Shown here one piece after another: positions 45,826 to 56,545 of a stretch of DNA of 64,000 nucleotides; the first letter of the stretch is position 1, and each line of letters begins with the position of its first letter. Under the pieces are notes generated by a model. The model had not been told where the DNA came from. It worked only from the letters and a program-made list of their open reading frames with translations, and made no database searches. The position numbers and the translations under genes are program-made. This stretch comes from Myotis daubentonii (lineage: Eukaryota > Chordata > Mammalia > Chiroptera > Vespertilionidae), in contig NC_081849.1 in NCBI RefSeq assembly GCF_963259705.1, positions 64,002,965 through 64,066,964 on the forward strand, in the 5' to 3' direction.

Positions 45826-46875
45826 AAAAAATCAAAAAGCAATATGTGTGAGGACAGCAGCAATCTCTACCTCCTTAACTGCTGTATTCCATGTTCTAGC
45901 ACAGGACTGGTCATAGAAGATGTTGAATTAACATTTCTTCAGTAAGTACTCTCACCCTCCCTGCCCCAGTATGCCTCAATACCAACAGCATGAGTGCTAC
46001 ATGGTCTTGGTTGAAGACCTGAAATGGTCTTGAAGACAATGATGACATTTTTGAGGGAGACCAGCTAGTTTTCTGACTGACTGATGGAGACCCCTTGAGT
46101 AGAGGTGATGGCCACACCCGCTACTTCGACCCCGATGGGTTCCATGCCCCCTATTTTTGTGGCAAGTGTGTATGTGGCCATGTTGAGGAGAGAAATGGAC
46201 CTACCAATTTCCCCCAGAAGAAAGCCTGAATTCACGGAGGAACAAGAGCTTTAACAAGCTTTCTCTTGCCCTGTAGTTACCCTGAAGACAACCACAGATT
46301 CATCCCGCTATGTTTTTCTGGCCAGATATGAATCATGGCCCAGAAGGGAAAATGAAATCTCAGGAGTTTAATTAGTATTGTCATCATCAGATTTGGAAGA
46401 AATTGCAATGAATATTTGTTATGGGAGTGTCCAAAGGGAAGGACCATTGAAAGTGGGAGAGATGCTATGTCTTCAGAAGTATCTGCCCTCATTTCCAGAC
46501 TCATTCATCATCAAAACTACACAGCTTCTGGCACTCAGTCACTTTGATAAAGTCTGTTGTTGAAAATGAACATCAGGAAAACAATTTGTCCAACAAAAGG
46601 CACGTAACTCATGCTGGACCAACTTTGCCAAATTGTGCGCTCATAGATATAGTAACTTTGCAGGAACCTGGGAACAACCACAATCAAATATACTTTGGGA
46701 GAATCAGCTATGTTGAGTTTGGAGCGTAGAGCCTATTATTTATTTAACTTTTGAAGATGTCCATGACCTGTGTGTTACAGTCTTGGTTGCAGAGCAGGAA
46801 TCACAGAACTTTAGTTAAGCTATTAGTGTAGATTGTGACTTACCCAAGGTATCACAGCCAGTTAGGGTTTGCTTT
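45826..46875. other. Unannotated non-coding DNA
   Basis: No named repeat apart from a possible MIR scrap ('acttacccaaggtatcacag' at 46841). No gene recognised. Confidence 0.4.
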
Positions 46876-46879
46876 GTAT

Positions 46880-46968
46880 TTTTTAAAAATTTATCTTTAT
46901 TATTGAAAGTATTACAGATGTCCCTATTTCCCCCCCTCATTGAACCTCTTATCCCACTCACTTAGTAT
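46880..46968 (-). repeat. Bat L1/HAL1 3' end fragment
   Basis: 'ttatctttattattgaaagt', 'attacagatgtccctatttc', 'cccccctcattgaacctct' is the reverse of the L1 terminal segment also seen at 31440 and 6990. Confidence 0.75.
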
Positions 46969-47880
46969 TTTCAAAATTTATTTTAGAGTTTTAACTTTAG
47001 AGGCAGAAGAGGATGGTGGCATACTGAAGCCAACATCATGGAAATAACATGTGTTTATAAGAACATATTGGCGTGAGAAGATGTAGATAAGCAAGTACAA
47101 GGGCAGTGGTACCGGGACAAGGCCCTCCCACTGGGCAACACCCTTCCCAACCTACTCCAACAAAGGTGTCCTAGAAAGTTCACTGGTATGATACTGAATT
47201 AAACATTCCAGGAAGCACTGGTATAGACAATTTGTAATTCATTGCATAATTACCGGAATTCATTGGATAATTACCAACTCTTCATGCCACCCTCCTCAGA
47301 GGAGACCTGGTCTGAGTATTCTCCAAGTCTGAACTTTTAGAGATGAACCCAAATCAATAGAGAGCTTAGTAATGGAGAGTTAATGTCAGGGAGAATTCCA
47401 GTTAAAAAACTCATGCCAATGCCCATGTGGGTCGCTATTAGAGCACCACATGTATATTTAAAGTATTATACCAAAGTGTTAGGTATAGGATATTACACTC
47501 TGCATTTGCAATATCCTATCCCTAACATTTAAAGTTACTCCCAAAGTAAGTCATTTGGCTTTCCAACAAGGACATTCTTTCATTTATAACATGCAATATG
47601 TTTGTAATGACTTGTCATTTTTCGGAATTCAGTTCACCACCCTTGCAGGACAGGGAAGGACTGCAAGAGGGATGCCAAGGGCTTGTTGAAGGAGGAAGGG
47701 GAGGGGAAAAGGAGAAGGGAGAGAATGGCCTGAACAGTTTATACAGCCCATGATGGTCTCCATCACAGCTGAGCCCTGGCCAGGCATCTCTGGAAGGCCA
47801 TGGTCAAATACTGGGTTATAAATAGTGATTTTGGAGTAATTCTAAACTCACCTTCTGGTGGGATGAGAAAGGAAAGCAAC
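46969..47880. other. Unannotated non-coding DNA
   Basis: No gene or named repeat recognised. Confidence 0.4.
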
Positions 47881-47881
47881 A

Positions 47882-48070
47882 TTCAGTGAGCAAGTACTGT
47901 ATGCCAACCATTATGCATTCTTCATTTCATAGGGTCCCACGATAATTCTAGAAGTTAGTTTTATTTTCCCCATTCTGTTTTTAAGAAAACTGAGATTCAA
48001 GACATTAAAAAAGTTGGTGGAAATCACAGAGTAAGTAAGTGAAGGAGCTGAAACTTGATATCCCGGCCAC
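47882..48070 (-). repeat. MIR SINE
   Basis: Reverse MIR: 'caagtactgtatgccaacca', 'ttcatttcatagggtcccac', 'aagaaaactgagattcaaga', 'gagctgaaacttgatatccc'. Confidence 0.8.
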
Positions 48071-48429
48071 TGCTCCCTCAGCTTAATGGAAGGAAACAGT
48101 GGGCTACAGTCAATTACTTCTGTTTTGGTGGGAAGCAACCAGGCAGCAGCTGGCATCAGAAGACTTATTTCCTAGGCAAGGGAACAGAGGGGAGAAATAA
48201 ACTCATCTTGGGAGCCCTGAAGGGTGTGGGGATGGAGGAAAGGGGATGCCAGCGACACCCTGTGTTCAAGATATTTTCTGTGGCATCCATGGCAGTTGTC
48301 AAGGCCCTGAATGTTGAGCCACCTGGCAAGGGGTGGCTGGAGCAGAGACAGTTTTTGTGTCTTTCTTATAAAAGGCAGGTGCTTGAAAGATGGGTTCAAA
48401 TAAATCTTGTTCCCTCAAGTACTTTTGGG

Positions 48430-48745
48430 CTCCTACTACACCATAGGTGCCGACACAGGAATGACCACAACATAGACCTTGCCCCAAATGAGGTTATATT
48501 CTAATGTAGATACAATGAATAAATAGCAAGTGAAATGTGGTTTAGCAGATGGCGATAAGCTGAATGGAGAGAAGGCGAGCAGAAGCAGAAAACTGGGGGA
48601 CCAGTGTAACTGTGTTTTCTATAGGATGGTCAGGGAAGGCTTCACTCCTAAAGTGACATGCACTGGAACTGAAGGAGGGAGCCATGTGACTATCTGGGAG
48701 AAATCCATTTCAGCCAAAGGAGCAGTAATACAAAGGTCATGAGGC

Positions 48746-48793
<48 letters not shown>

Positions 48794-49800
48794 TTGAGAA
48801 ATAGCAAGGGGCCAGTGTGGTTGAGTGAGGGGAGAGGAGTGGAGGACAGACAGGGAAGTAGTTGAAGCCAGAGAGTACAGGACTTTTAGACCACTGAAAA
48901 AATGTCAGATTTAATTCTGAGTGATGTGGGTGGTCATTAGAAGGTTGTGGGCAGAGAAGTGACATGATTTGAGTTTTACTTTAAAAGGGTCACTCTGGCT
49001 GCTGTGTTGGGCATGGCCCGTCCTGGCGATGGAGTCAGGGAGAGCCGTGAGGAGGCTGTGCAGTTATCCTGGCGAGGGATGGTCGTTTGGAGCAGGAAGA
49101 AGGCAGTGGAGGTGGTGAGAAATGGTCAGAGTCTAGATATAGTTTGAAAACAGTCAAATTGGGTTTGCTGATGGACTGGCATATGGGATACACAAGGGGT
49201 CAAGGATGACTAAGGTTTGGGTCCTGAGCAAAGGACAGGAGGGAGTTGACCTTAACTGAGAGGCTGCTGGAGGAGGAGGTGTTGATGCATGTGTGTGTCA
49301 TGTGGGTTTGGGAGGTGGGGCAGGAGCCAGAAGTTCATTTTTGGAAATATTAAATTTGAGATGGTTGTTGCTTGTCCAAGTAGAGATCTCTCTGGAGTCT
49401 GAAGTGGTCCAGACTGGGATGTAAATTAGGGGCTTGTTAGCATGTAGATGGTGTTTTCAGCCAAGAAACTAGATGAGATCAACTCAGGGTAATTTAGAGA
49501 GAGAAGAGGCCCAAGGACTGAGCCCCGGGGTGCTATCATCTTTAGAGGTGGGAAGAAACTAGCTGGAGACGGAGAAGGAGTTGTGTCTTGGGAGCCAATC
49601 GAGGAAAGCTGTTGAGAGTTCAGATAAGATGAGAATAGAGAATTGGCCATTGCACAGAGGTCAGTGGTGACTTGGACATGCGGCAGCTCAAGCCTGATTG
49701 GAGCAGGTTCAAGAGAGAATGGGAGGGGAGGAGTGCAGTGTGCCAGTGCAGACAGCTCTTTGGAGGGATTGTCCTGCTAGGCCGAGCGGAGAAATGGGAC
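48430..49800 (-). repeat. L2 LINE, long reverse fragment with part of the RT domain
   Basis: About 1.4 kb of reverse L2. Landmarks are 'ggatggtcagggaaggcttc' (48626), 'ggggccagtgtggttgagtg', 'agggtcactctggctgctgt' and 'gaagaggcccaaggactgag'. Read on the minus strand at 49650-49426 it still encodes a piece of the CR1/L2 reverse transcriptase, with G-S-V-L-G-P-L-L at 49501-49524. A TG microsatellite interrupts it at 48748-48789. Too damaged to be functional. Confidence 0.82.
48748..48789. repeat. (TG)n microsatellite
   Basis: About 21 TG units inside the L2 copy. Likely length-variable, with Z-DNA potential. Confidence 0.97.
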
Positions 49801-49868
49801 AGAAACTAAAACGTGAGGTCAAGAAAGAATTTGTTTTCCTTCTTCCTTCTTTTCTCCTCCTCTCCTTT

Positions 49869-49951
49869 CCCTCCCTCCCTCCCTCCCTCCCTCCCTCCCT
49901 CCCTCCCTCCCTCCCTCCCTCCCTCCCTCCCTCCCTCCCTCCCTCCCTCCC
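49869..49951. repeat. (CCCT)n microsatellite, about 21 perfect units
   Basis: An 83-bp tract without interruptions. The minus strand is (AGGG)n and can form G-quadruplexes. The frames that cross it give S-L-P-P or E-G-G-R repeats in every phase and are not genes. Confidence 0.98.
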
Positions 49952-50550
49952 GTGATGGAAATGCTGCAGGCCTGCATGCTGGTGGGAGCAGGAGGGAAGA
50001 AGCTGTGAGGAGTGTCCTGGAAGAGGGGAGCAGGTGGAAGGGTGGCCTCCGGGGCACGAAGGCCCACTCCCAGAGACGGGGGGCAGAAAGAAAACACAAA
50101 ATTCAAACTTTTTCTAAACGTGAAACAAATTCAATGTAGAATGATTTAAATGCCTTAATCCTATGATTCCTGTAATTTTCTGAAACCTAAAAGGATTCCC
50201 TTTCAATCCAACATTAAGCCCAGACTCCACCCTGTGCCATTCTCTTTATCCACCCAAGGTTGCTGTGTCCTAGTCCCCAGCTCAAAGCCTGCCATCTGCC
50301 CGGTGGGTCTCCTCCCTCCAAGAGCCTCCTGTCCGTGAGTTTTTGTCCACGCGGTTCCCTCTGCCTTTCCTTTACCTAAGCAGCGTGCCCTCCTGGAGTT
50401 CTCCTTTCTCTGCGTTTTCCTCAGGCTGTCCGCTGCAGCACACACTGGTTGTTCTCTGATTATTTTACCTGGGACAGCCTTGTTTCCTGCATAGATGGGA
50501 TGTGCTTGAGGTTAAGAACAGCTCTCTTTCTAGCCCTGGACATCTAGAAA
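49952..50550. other. Unannotated non-coding DNA
   Basis: No gene or named repeat recognised. Confidence 0.4.
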
Positions 50551-50670
50551 TCTATAATAGTAAAAGCATAATATGCTAATTAGATCGGATGTCCTTCCTT
50601 CCGGACAAAGCCGCCGTGGGCAGGGGGCCGAGGCAGAGGTGGCTGGACCCCCGCTTCCTTCCCATGGACC
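50551..50670 (+). mobile_element. HeliBat-type Helitron, 5' end only
   Basis: After an A the sequence starts TC: 'TCTATAATAGTAAAAGCATA', then 'atatgctaattagatcggat' and 'gtccttccttccggacaaag'. This resembles HeliBat 5' ends and includes a small inverted repeat (ccttccgg/ccgg). No 3' hairpin-CTAG end follows, so the element is truncated; the right limit is approximate. Confidence 0.65.
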
Positions 50671-50984
50671 CGGTAGTACTCAGTTCCAGCACCTATAACA
50701 CACCTTGGCAAACTCCATCCAGCAATGGTAAAAGTGGCACCAGGTCAGAAGGTATCCAGTTGTCTCGGCCTGCCCCTTGTCACTGCTTCACAAAGGCCGG
50801 GGAGTTCAGCGGAGCTGGGGGAGCTGCAGGCAGGCAGGGTGTTTGCGTTTCCTCTGCGATCAGCATCTGTGAACCAGAGGAACTTCAGCTCCCAAGCCAG
50901 CAGAGGGTGACCTGCATTCAGGCCTCTCTGCCCCCTGGGTGGCATCCAATTGAGCCCCATGCCGTTCTCAGAGGGATAATGGGA

Positions 50985-51215
50985 TTCATTTCAGCGAGGG
51001 CTGCCTGGCTGGGGCCGGGCTTCCTTTAATTTTCAATGTTAATAAACTTGTGGCGATGGCTTTCTTCACACCGATGTGCCTCACACCTCATTTCGCCTGC
51101 CCATTAGGCAATTACCGGCAGCGCCTCTGTTCCCGGCACCTCTTAAACGCGCAGCAATTATGCTTATTTGGTGAGTGATGATGAAACTTGGAGGAGGCAA
51201 ACGCACTGGCGTAGA
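50985..51215. promoter_or_regulatory. Candidate conserved regulatory segment
   Basis: Repeat-free, with TCACACCT (51081-51088, a T-box half-site), a nearby 'TTCACACC' (51065), 'CATTAGGCAATTACC' (homeodomain-like, about 51102) and 'CAATTATGCTTATTTGG'. No coding frame is supported. Inference from motif density only. Confidence 0.3.
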
Positions 51216-51455
51216 ACTTTCTTCCCGACTCCATCAGGTACAAACCGAGCACATCCCTTTAGTGAAAAACGGGGCTCCGGGTACAACCTTCTTCATAGAA
51301 GTGCAGGGACCGTCCCCTCCTGGGTCCCTGACACCGACCCAGCCCTGGCTGACCCAGAGCTCAGACCCCCAGCGCGTGGCTGTGAGAACAGCCTGTCCAG
51401 CTCAGGAAATGCTCTTCATTTATCTTAAAATGGGAGGTTTTCAGTAGGTCTAAAG

Positions 51456-51648
51456 CAGGGGACCTCAAACTTTTTAAACAGGGGGCCAGTGCACTGTCCC
51501 TCAGACCGTTGCAGGGCCGGACTATAGTTTAGAAAAAAACTATGAACAAATTCCTATGCACACAGCGGCGGCAAACACATCTGGCGGGGCAGATAAATGT
51601 TTTTGGCGGGCTGCATGTGGCCCGCGGGCCAGAGTTTGAGGACCCCTG
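51456..51648 (+). mobile_element. hAT non-autonomous DNA transposon (D1)
   Basis: 193 bp. Ends are 'CAGGGGACCTCAAACTTTTT' and, on the other strand, 'CAGGGGTCCTCAAACTCTGG'. A perfect 8-bp duplication 'gtctaaag' lies at 51448-51455 and 51649-51656. Same family as the copy at 54925; the strand is set arbitrarily with D1 as forward. Confidence 0.96.
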
Positions 51649-51975
51649 GTCTAAAGTGTGTGTTAGTGCATCAAGAGTCATGATCCTTTATTTATAAAGT
51701 TTTATTTCTCACTTTTGTGCTCCTTGTGGGTCTGAGTGGATTTCTCATTTGCCAAGTTACCCCATGATTTTCAGAGCAGCTTACACAACCCCCCTCTCTC
51801 CCATTCTCAATCCTTCGAATGATACGCAAGCGAAGCAATCGCCTGTCTGACTTCTGACTCCACTTGCAAAATCTTCCAGGGCTTGAGGAATGGTTTCCAA
51901 TGAGGGGACAGGGGGACAGTGTGTGGACTGGAACATGGAGACAGGGCATAGGTCTGCACCCGGAGAGCAGTGCCC

Positions 51976-52632
51976 TGTTGGGGTCCAGCCCCATTAAAAA
52001 ATAAGAGTGGGGGAGTTGCTGGAGGCCGGTCCATCCTTGTTGCTTGACACAGTCGCTGCAGGGAAGAAACATCTGCACAGCATATGTTTCAAGGTACCTG
52101 GCGCATAAGGCATACTGTTCTTAATATGTTTACTCCCCCTTTTTTTAGCGCTATGTGTTATAACCAGAACCACCTCCCTGAGAAAGGTTGTTTCCCTAGG
52201 TTGGGATTTTTCCCTGGAGTTAGGGATTAACAGGACTAAGGAAGAGAATAAATCAGTAAAACCCCTTAACTAAGTGCCAGGAGGGTAGTTAATCACCTTA
52301 ACTATGAACAATCATGCTTAAATTACATAATCTTTACTTAGGATAATCTCCTTCAGTTACTTCCTTGTAGCTTAACAGACCAGTAGAGTAGTGACCTTGG
52401 AATGGAGATAACAAACACCCTAAACCTTTGGAATAGAATGGATAGGATTAAAATCAACTGGTATAAATACAGATGTAACAGGAGAATAAAGAGAGAACCT
52501 GGCTGGAGAACCTGGCTAGAGAACCTGGCTATGCCAATCAACTGAACGCTGCTGTCTCCGTGTCATTCCTTCTTCGTCGACTCCGTCCACCCCTTTGGGA
52601 ACCCCTGGACCTGCTGGGGCTGGACCCCAACA
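51976..52632 (+). mobile_element. Solo LTR of an endogenous retrovirus
   Basis: 657 bp, starting TG and ending CA, flanked by a 6-bp duplication 'gtgccc' at 51970-51975 and 52633-52638. A 6-bp duplication is usual for class II (ERVK/betaretrovirus-like) elements. The ends form a perfect 17-bp inverted pair ('TGTTGGGGTCCAGCCCC' against 52616-52632), longer than usual. It contains a TATA-like 'tataaata' (52462-52469), AATAAA (52485-52490) and three 12-bp units 'gagaacctggct' spaced at 13 bp (52493-52530). No internal viral genes are present; loss by LTR-LTR recombination is the usual explanation. Orientation is inferred from the TATA box. Confidence 0.85.
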
Positions 52633-52638
52633 GTGCCC

Positions 52639-54295
52639 TTGCGCTTGGCCAAGAACACCGCTCCCCTGCTGCTCTGTGATGCCATGGCTCACTTACCAGT
52701 CTTCCCGTTACAGCCCAGAGCCGGCCTGCTAGCCTGCCATGTCCCCAAGCCCCTGCTTCCTAAGTGAGAGGTGTCAGTCATCTCAGTGAGGGTCAGGCAG
52801 TGCACGTCAGGGCTCCCTTTTAGTGGTACTGACATCACCTGTGGGTTTGCAACTTGCTACTCTTTTAAAGACATGGAAAAGATAGAACAGGATAGAAGAT
52901 ATCAGAGTGCACTGCACCTGGGGATAGTATTATTTCACTAAGGTTTGGTTTTGCTTTGTTCATTCAAAATGTAGTTTTTGAATAGCTGTTCTGCAGTGGG
53001 CAGTGTTCAGTTAGATGGTTATATCTGTGTCCACATGAGGGTATCTGTGTACTGGATCTGTGTACTGTATCTCTTACCATGGGTTGGTAGACAAACATTT
53101 TGGAGAATCCCTGACGTAGTTCCCAGCATGCCTCAGGATCTGAGCATCTGCAACCTACTTCTGACTTCAAGGTTCTCACTGGCCACCCTGAGCCCCGGTT
53201 CCTGAATGCAGTGCCCTGGGTGGCCCAGTGCTTGCCCAGCAGGATCCAGTGTGTGCTTTTTAATGTGTTTTTTTTTTTTTCTGTCCTACTTCCTGGAAGG
53301 AGGGGCTGGAGCGAGGCGTGTGGAAGCACACGGCACAGAGAGAAGGTGGTCAGTGACACAGGTGGCAGAGACCCAGGTCACACTCAGCCAGATGATGCTG
53401 GGTTGAACCCCTTCAGTCAGAGGAGTCTCTGTTTGGGTGAGATGTTTTCACAGAAGACGCAGTACCCAGGCTCAGTGCGATCCCTGGTGGGTGAGCTGGC
53501 TAGGATTCCTAAAAGCAACACTTACGAAGACTATTCTTAGGTTTTGGACGGCTTCTGATGGTGTCTGGGGCACTTGCTATAATAACCACAAATGGACAAA
53601 CCATTAATTTAAAGAAACTTCTATTTTTCTGATTGCAAAAATTCTGAATTGGTGGATGGCTGTGTGTGTGTGCACCTGCATGTGCATGTGCGTGTGTGCA
53701 TGTACGTGTGCAACTTTACAGGAAAGCTTCCATGCTGCTTGGCTGCATTTATGGTGAAGTGTCCCAGATTTCCTTTGGGATCCCCGCCCTTTCAAATGTG
53801 GGGCTCACCATAGGGACTGAGTCTGTAATGATAGCCGGAACCTGCATCTGAGCTAACACTGGGGTAAGGTGGGTGTTAAGAAATGTGGGAACCAGCCTGA
53901 CATTCAAGAAGGGCCTCAGCCTAGACTTTCGACGTTCCCTTCCAAAGAGACTACCTAACCATGGAGGAAAAATTTTCACATAATCATTTCCTATATAGGA
54001 CAAAGCTACTGGTAGAGCCTTGCAGATTAATGTCTTCAAACAAATCATGTCATTATATGATGAGTAGCACTATTATATTGCACTATATTTCCTGGTGTTC
54101 AAAGCTTTGGAGAGTTGAATGCTTACAATTTATTGTGACTTTAGATTTGTAATCGAGGGAGGCCTATGTGGCTTTGGTTAGGTCACTGTGAGGAGATTGA
54201 CCCAGGACATGCCTGAATGGCAATCGCATGAGGACACTAACTGGAGGCTATTCTAGAAAACTCAGTTCACGTCTCTCTTCCTCAGGAAAGGAGAG
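52639..54295. other. Unannotated non-coding DNA
   Basis: No named repeat except a TG/CG-alternating tract at 53662-53711 (Z-DNA-like). Frames on both strands near 52964-53540 and 53749-54048 overlap and have no domains. Confidence 0.4.
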
Positions 54296-54299
54296 GTAA

Positions 54300-54590
54300 A
54301 AACAGAGCCCATTTCTTTTTATTGCTGAGTAATATTCTGTCGTGTGAGTAGAGTACAATTTATTCATTCACCTGCTGATGGATATTAGGGTTGTTTTAGT
54401 TTGGGGCTATTACAAATAAAGATACTGTGAACATTTGTGTTCAAGATTTTATATAGATTTCAGGTTTCATTTATCTTGGGCTGATAGCTAGAAGTGTATT
54501 GGCCGGATCATAAGGTAGGTAGGTGTATGCTAAACTTTTTAAGAGACTGGCAAACTATTTGACAAAGTGGCTATTAAGACTTTTGATATT
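54300..54590 (-). repeat. Old L1, ORF2 3' region (antisense)
   Basis: 'tattgctgagtaatattctg', 'cacctgctgatggatattag', 'tgtgaacatttgtgttcaag', 'gactggcaaactatttgaca' match the L1 ORF2 end in reverse. Confidence 0.82.
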
Positions 54591-54639
54591 TAGCTTAAAA
54601 TAATGCAGGTGAATTTGAGTTCGTTTTAATTGCCCTTAG

Positions 54640-54770
54640 ACTAGGAGCATAAGATTATAGGACATTGGAGCTAGAAGGAACTTGATATCATAACCCAGTT
54701 CTTTGCTTTACTAAAGAAACCGGGATCCAGAAAGATTAAGTGGCTTTTCCAAAATCTTTTATCTCACAGG
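54640..54770. repeat. Possible ancient MIR-like repeat
   Basis: 'ggacattggagctagaagga', 'acttgatatcataacccagt', 'aagaaaccgggatccagaaa', 'gattaagtggcttttcc' resemble an ancient mammal-wide repeat; a similar block lies at 56785-56880. The family is uncertain. Confidence 0.45.
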
Positions 54771-54924
54771 CTAGGCTCCTCACTCTTCTACAAGACCTTG
54801 CAATTTGGGAGAAATTCTACAAGTCATGTTGTGACTTCCCAGCACGACCTTGTGTCATGGCCTCCCAAGGACACAAACATCTTTCAAAACTGGCCTCGCT
54901 TTGCATGTGTTACATAACTTTGAG

Positions 54925-55127
54925 CAGGGGTCCTCAAACTACGGCCCGCGGGCCACATGCAAATACAAATATTGTATTTGTTCCTGTTTTATTATTTTAC
55001 TTCAAAATAAGATATGTGCAGTGTGCATAGGAATTTGTTCATAGTTTTTTTAAAACTATAGTCCGGCCCTCCAACGGTCTGAGGGACAGTGAACTGGCCC
55101 CCTGTTTAAAAAGTTTGAGGACCCCTG
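54925..55127 (-). mobile_element. hAT non-autonomous DNA transposon (D2)
   Basis: 203 bp. Ends are 'CAGGGGTCCTCAAACTACGG' and, on the other strand, 'CAGGGGTCCTCAAACTTTTT'. A perfect 8-bp duplication 'actttgag' lies at 54917-54924 and 55128-55135. Its right half is the reverse complement of the left half of D1 (51456), so it is the same family in opposite orientation. Confidence 0.96.
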
Positions 55128-55139
55128 ACTTTGAGCATG

Positions 55140-56405
55140 GAACAGCTTTTGAAATGGGAAAAATTTTCAGGACGTGGAATGAAGAGCATCAAAAGGATAA
55201 GAGAGCAATCTACAGGAAATCATATCTGACCACTCACAGTATCAACAGCAATTCAACAGCAGGTAAAATAAAAATGTGCTGTCATCATTAATACCTGGGG
55301 CACGGAAGAGATCCGTCTAGTTTCTAAGCAAACTAGATGCACCCCAAAATTAAGGCTATTATAGAGCGGCCCATTAAAAATGAAGAAAACAACATGCCAA
55401 TTGCCCCGCTCCACGGGCTTACCTTTCCAGCGCTCACCTCTTATTATCATATTCATAAGCGTTGTTTCTAATCAGTCTTCTGGAGTAAAGTTAACAAGTG
55501 TGTGTGCAGTTACTGGAAATTGTTTTGCTGAGCCTAAGAAGCTGTCACGGGGTTGAGAAGGCTGCCGCTTTAACCAGATTTCATCTCTGCGTGTCACCGC
55601 TCATGTCAAAGTAAAAATGCGCTCAGACATGAGAGTTGTCCTGCTTTCATCAAGAGTGCCAGCCTGCCTGAGCCTCGTTCCACTTGGTTAAGCTTGTTAT
55701 TTAAATTGTTAAAATTGAGACATCGGCAGTCAGTTTCAGAGAAGATATAACAATTATTAGATACAAGCTGGGCTCTTGTACTTGAGACTATACCATGTCC
55801 TCCATCCACCGGCAGAATTAGGCACAAGTAATTTATAGCGGTTTCTTTAAGAAGTGTGGCCTGTTGTACTTGGATGACATTAAATCATAGCCCGTCCCCA
55901 CCTGGATCATATTTCCAAGTCTCAGATAGATTTGGTTCCAGTCAGCAGAGTGGCGGAGCACTCCAGGGGGCCACCTTTAATGCCTCGGACTCTTGAATTG
56001 CTGAGGGAGGATTCCCCAAACTGCTGGCTGGCTGTGAGCCTTGTGTTTAGGTGACTGTACATGAGGCAGGGGAGCCACAATCCAGAGCAATTGCCCCGGG
56101 AGGGTGAGGAGAAGGAAAAGCTGAGAGGCTCTCTGAGTGACCTTGTGCCACTCAGCAATCCCATTAAAATCCTACGGGAGCACTTGACCTTGAGGCGATT
56201 GTGCCCTGGGCCACAATCTCATTGTACTGAGGCAAAGGGTAAAGGAAAGAGATAGGTATGAATGAAGCTTGGACTCTTCAGAAGGACCCTCAGAGTCCAT
56301 CCAGCCCATCTTAGCCAACCTCTCACTGAGTGCAGGAACTCCAGTAAGAACATGCTTATCCAGCAGTTGACTCATTAGATTTTGGGGTCAACAGAAATCC
56401 CAGGG
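55140..56405. promoter_or_regulatory. Repeat-free block, candidate conserved non-coding element
   Basis: About 1.26 kb without a recognisable repeat. It holds many AT-core motifs (for example 'aacaattatt' near 55749 and 'cattaaatcat' near 55878) and ACAAT/ATTGT SOX-like pairs around 56088 and 56211-56226. Frames on both strands have no domains. Inference only. Confidence 0.3.
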
Positions 56406-56409
56406 TTGG

Positions 56410-56545
56410 CGGCTGCTTTATTTATTTATTTATTTTTTAAAATTTAATTTAATTTTTTTCTTATCACCATTTATCTCCCCATACCCTCTTCCACCTTCAA
56501 CCCTCCCCCCTTCCCCCCACCGCCCAGCAATCTCTACACTGCTGT
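56410..56545 (-). repeat. Probable bat L1 3' end fragment
   Basis: A TTTA-rich tail is followed by a C-rich stretch ('ccccataccctcttccacct', 'ccccttccccccaccgccca'), the layout of the reverse L1 3' UTR seen at 31440-31640. Confidence 0.55.

Noticed and set aside
48055..48504. 149-codon frame
   Set aside because: Begins in a MIR and ends in an L2; no domain, probably chance.
49698..50139. Frames with SLPP or EGGR repeats
   Set aside because: Phase-independent translation of (CCCT)n.
50589..51029. 146-codon frame
   Set aside because: Starts inside a Helitron end and has no recognisable domain.
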